Assembly (NCBI RefSeq): GCF_900497805.2
Contig: NW_020954626.1
Coordinates: 1,669,038-1,733,037 of the forward strand
Reading direction: 5' to 3'
From: Vombatus ursinus
Taxonomy: Eukaryota > Chordata > Mammalia > Diprotodontia > Vombatidae
Length of the DNA stretch: 64,000 nucleotides
Shown piece after piece: positions 61,896 to 64,000 of the stretch. Numbering within the stretch: the stretch's first letter is position 1; every line of letters starts with the position of its first letter. Position numbers and translations under genes: made by a program. The notes beneath the pieces were generated by a model that saw nothing but the letters and a program-made list of their open reading frames with translations, was not told the DNA's origin and did not search any database.

Positions 61896-62081
61896 GAAGA
61901 GTGTGGAGAAAGCTAGCTCTTTTTTAAAGGCACAGCAGCACAACTCTAGAAGTGCATAGTAAGATGCAGAGTAGTTATATACAACCATTTAAAAGACATA
62001 AGAGTGAGAGCTGTGTTACTGAAACTAAATATTTCAGGTCAGTGCTACTGCTTTATCAGGAAGCTGACAACATCTAATAAA
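61896..62081 (+). other. USP8: USP8 3'UTR, at least to the first AATAAA
   Basis: The sequence after the stop is AT-rich. The first canonical AATAAA is at 62076-62081. ATTAAA followed by an A run is near 62356. More AATAAA copies near 62816 and 62976 fall in or after a DNA-transposon remnant. I cannot tell which signal is used, so the true 3' end lies somewhere between about 62100 and 62400 or further right. Confidence 0.6.
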
Positions 62082-62733
62082 TATTACAGTAAGCATCCTT
62101 TATAGATTCTACTTATTTCAAAACAACTTTTTTAGCCTACTCCCAAATTAAACTCATTATTTGCAGTCCATCTAAGCCACCTTATCCTGGCCTAAACTCC
62201 ATTGTATACTTTATTTTTCTTTTCACTGTTATGGCCTTTTCACATTTCTAACCCTCAGCTTGATTCTACTGTGAATACTCTAGAATGATGTAAAGCAGGT
62301 AGGAATGTATGTGTATATATTTATTGCATACTTGCACATCAGACCTATGTATATAATTAAAAAAAAAAATCCTTTCGTGAAGCCTAGAACTCAGAGGATT
62401 GCTTTTTTTTTGCCTGTTCTAAATAACTAAAATGCTTTTTAGAGACACAACAAAGCAAAGCTATTTTTATGTTGGCTTTGGGATGTATTTGTGCACTTAA
62501 ACTTTATTCTAAAAAAGAAATGAAACTTTTCTTTAATTTTTTAATATATAAATTTCATGTACACCTGCATTAAAATCCCAATGAGGAAATTATTTTAAAT
62601 CCCAAAATGCTGTTAAGTGTTCTGTCTTGATTGAAGTTTCCTGTTATCTGATGTAACACAGAAGAACCATAAGCACCAACTTCAGGGTATGTTTTATCCT
62701 ACTGCCTTCACTCAACTAATAGTTTCTTTAGAC

Positions 62734-62939
62734 CAGAGGTGTCAAACATGCAGCCCACAACACTCTTGAGTACAGCCTGAACCAGATCTAAATGTAATTG
62801 GGAAATATTTAACAAAATAAATGAAAACACAATAACACATAAATAGTATTACACTTTAAAACTAAATCAATGTGCAGCTTGAAGGGATCCTTAAATACCT
62901 GTTAGCAGCCTCCATTTCTATTTGAGTTTGATATTACTG
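62734..62939. mobile_element. hAT-like MITE
   Basis: Starts 'cagaggtgtcaaac' and ends 'gagtttgatattactg', an imperfect terminal inverted repeat of the widespread 'caggggtgtcaaactc' type. 'gtaattgggaaatatttaac' and 'aaaataaatgaaaacacaat' are interior hallmarks seen in marsupial copies. A clean 8-bp TSD was not found. Confidence 0.7.
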
Positions 62940-63149
62940 AGACTATAATAGCAAATCTACCTGAAAAAAGCAATGAATAAAACAACAATTATTTGTCTCT
63001 AAGTCAGTGGGCAAGGTCAAATATATTAACTTAGAATTAAGCCTTTTTCTTGCATGTCTCTTAGAAAATGAAATGTGGAAAAAAAAGGATGAAAATTATA
63101 TCAAGGTACATTTTAATCAAGTGTTAAAAATGAGGAAGTTTCACATATT

Positions 63150-63385
63150 GGGTAGTGTCCTAGACTTAGGTATGATTTAAACATGGGCCTTTTACCTCAA
63201 AACCTTACTAGCTGAGTGACCCAGGGCAAATCATTTAATTTCTCTCAGACTCACCTTTCTTATCCACAAAATGGGGATAATAATAGCACCTATCTCACCT
63301 GGTTTATTGTGAGGATCAAGTGAGATAATAGATGTAAAGTGTTTTGCAAATCTTAAAGACCATTTAAATGTGATGTGATGATTGG
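63150..63385 (+). repeat. MIR-type SINE, full length
   Basis: 'gtgacccagggcaaatcatt', 'ttatccacaaaatggggata', 'attgtgaggatcaagtgaga', 'gtaaagtgttttgcaaatct'. Confidence 0.8.
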
Positions 63386-63455
63386 TTATGGATAGAGTGA
63401 CCTATTAGTGGAATCATTATCTCTCAAAGAAATCAGTGAAATATAATCTGTTAAT

Positions 63456-64000
63456 GTCATTCAGTCATTTATTTAGTAAGCATTTATTAAGCACCTACTA
63501 TGTGCCAAACAGTGCTGAGCTCTAGAAATACAGGGAAATAGGTGTCCCAAAAATCTTAATATAGCTTTTAGCTTTATTAACTTGCAACTACACTAAGACT
63601 TTTGGAACACATAATCCCTGCCTTCAAGAAACTAGTGTTCTAATGAGTGAGACAAATATGCAAATAGCTATGAACATACAAGATATATCCAGTATAGATG
63701 GGAGGTAATCTCAGAGGGAAGACCTTTATGGGGGGGTGGATGGGGGCAGGGGTGGGAGGACAGGACTGGGGAATAAGACCAGGAATGAGATCAGGATGAG
63801 ATCTCTTGTAGAAGGCAGCATTTAAACTGAGCCTCTGAGGAAGCCAAGAGGTTAAGGAGAGGAGTGCGAGCATTCCAGACATAGAAGATAGCAGGTGAAA
63901 AGACGTGAAGTCTGGAGATGGCATGTCTTGTATGAGTAATAGCTTAAAGGCCAGTGTTACTGTGGCAAGAGTATGTGGAGATGCCATCCATGGGGCTGCT
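63456..64000 (+). repeat. Old 'tttattaagcacctactatg' repeat, runs off the window
   Basis: 'gcatttattaagcacctact' + 'atgtgccaaacagtgctgag', a mariner MITE, 'atccctgccttcaagaaact', 'agcattccagacatagaaga', 'gatggcatgtcttgtatgag', 'aaggccagtgttac'. Same module order as 54422-54825. Confidence 0.65.
63541..63611. mobile_element. 71-bp mariner-type MITE
   Basis: Ends 'ggtgtcccaaaaatctta' and 'taagacttttggaacaca' are inverted repeats matching at 15 of 18 positions. TA dinucleotides flank it at 63539-63540 and 63612-63613, the target duplication of Tc1/mariner elements. Removing it restores the host repeat ('cagggaaa' - 'ta' - 'atccctgcc'). Confidence 0.88.

Larger units (their letters stand above)
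57744..61403 (+). other. USP8: USP8 intron 17
   Basis: 3.7 kb. Contains a MIR (57870-58138), an antisense L1 3' end (58458-59140), a Tc1-type transposase remnant (59141-59300), a 7SL RNA pseudogene (59550-59826), a young SINE (59948-60088) and an old repeat (61165-61345). 60105-61160 has nothing recognised beyond a GTTTTTT-rich run near 60260. Confidence 0.8.
62082..64000 (+). other. 3' flank of USP8
   Basis: Contains a hAT-like MITE (62734-62939), a MIR (63150-63385) and an old repeat with a mariner MITE inside (63456-64000). 62082-62730 is AT-rich and partly 3'UTR. In human the convergent neighbour is USP50; no trace of it is visible here. Confidence 0.65.

Noticed and set aside
1-64000. 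Endogenous retrovirus or other virus-like element
   Set aside because: I saw no LTR pair, primer-binding site, or gag/pol/env-like reading frame. The reverse-transcriptase traces present are L1 or RTE.
62082-64000. Downstream neighbour gene (USP50 expected in human synteny)
   Set aside because: No exon-like similarity is visible in the last 2 kb; it is filled by repeats and AT-rich sequence.

Overview
The window is a stretch of marsupial nuclear DNA carrying nearly all of one host gene, USP8 (ubiquitin-specific protease 8, also called UBPY), on the + strand. The marsupial assignment rests on the repeats. There are many copies of the tRNA-derived SINE that opens 'gggcagctaggtgg', MIR-like CORE-SINEs ending in an RTE/BovB-type tail, an RTE LINE, and L1/HAL1-type LINEs, and no Alu, B1 or carnivore SINEs. 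I cannot tell which marsupial it is.

Nineteen coding exons can be placed by homology, each with GT/AG borders and matching phase. They run from the ATG at 662 to the TAA at 61895 and sum to 3306 nt, or 1101 residues, against 1118 in human (from memory). The non-coding first exon and the promoter lie to the left of the window. In order, the protein has an N-terminal USP8-dimerisation/MIT-like domain (exons 1-4), a rhodanese-like domain (exons 6-8), a charged middle region (exons 9-11) with a STAM SH3-binding motif, a WW-like segment (exons 12-13), the 14-3-3 site RSYSSP (exon 13), a second SH3-binding motif at the exon 13/14 junction, and the USP catalytic domain (exons 14-19: Cys769, two CxxC zinc pairs, His1050, Asp1067). 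Exons are numbered here from the ATG exon; human exon numbers are one higher.

Everything else is intron or 3' flank and is largely made of transposons of several ages. The oldest layer is L2, L3/CR1, MIR and an unnamed long repeat. A middle layer is RTE and its tail-sharing SINEs, L1/HAL1 and small DNA transposons. The youngest layer is SINEs with near-perfect target-site duplications (TSDs). Introns 6, 8, 9, 10, 13 and 17 hold long antisense L1-type fragments. Intron 10 (9.9 kb) has the deepest nesting: an RTE with an inverted segment and an L1, lodged in an older repeat.

I found no second protein-coding gene, tRNA gene, CRISPR array, operon or endogenous retrovirus. Points outside routine annotation are a near-perfect 26-bp-arm hairpin in intron 7, a 7SL (SRP) RNA pseudogene in intron 17, a twin-priming-like RTE inversion, a short retrocopy of an unidentified transcript in intron 5, and several young tandem duplications. 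Three assembly gaps (N runs) lie at 10363-10397, 40775-40791 and 52439-52468. I see no convincing new biological system; the interest is in gene architecture and repeat archaeology.
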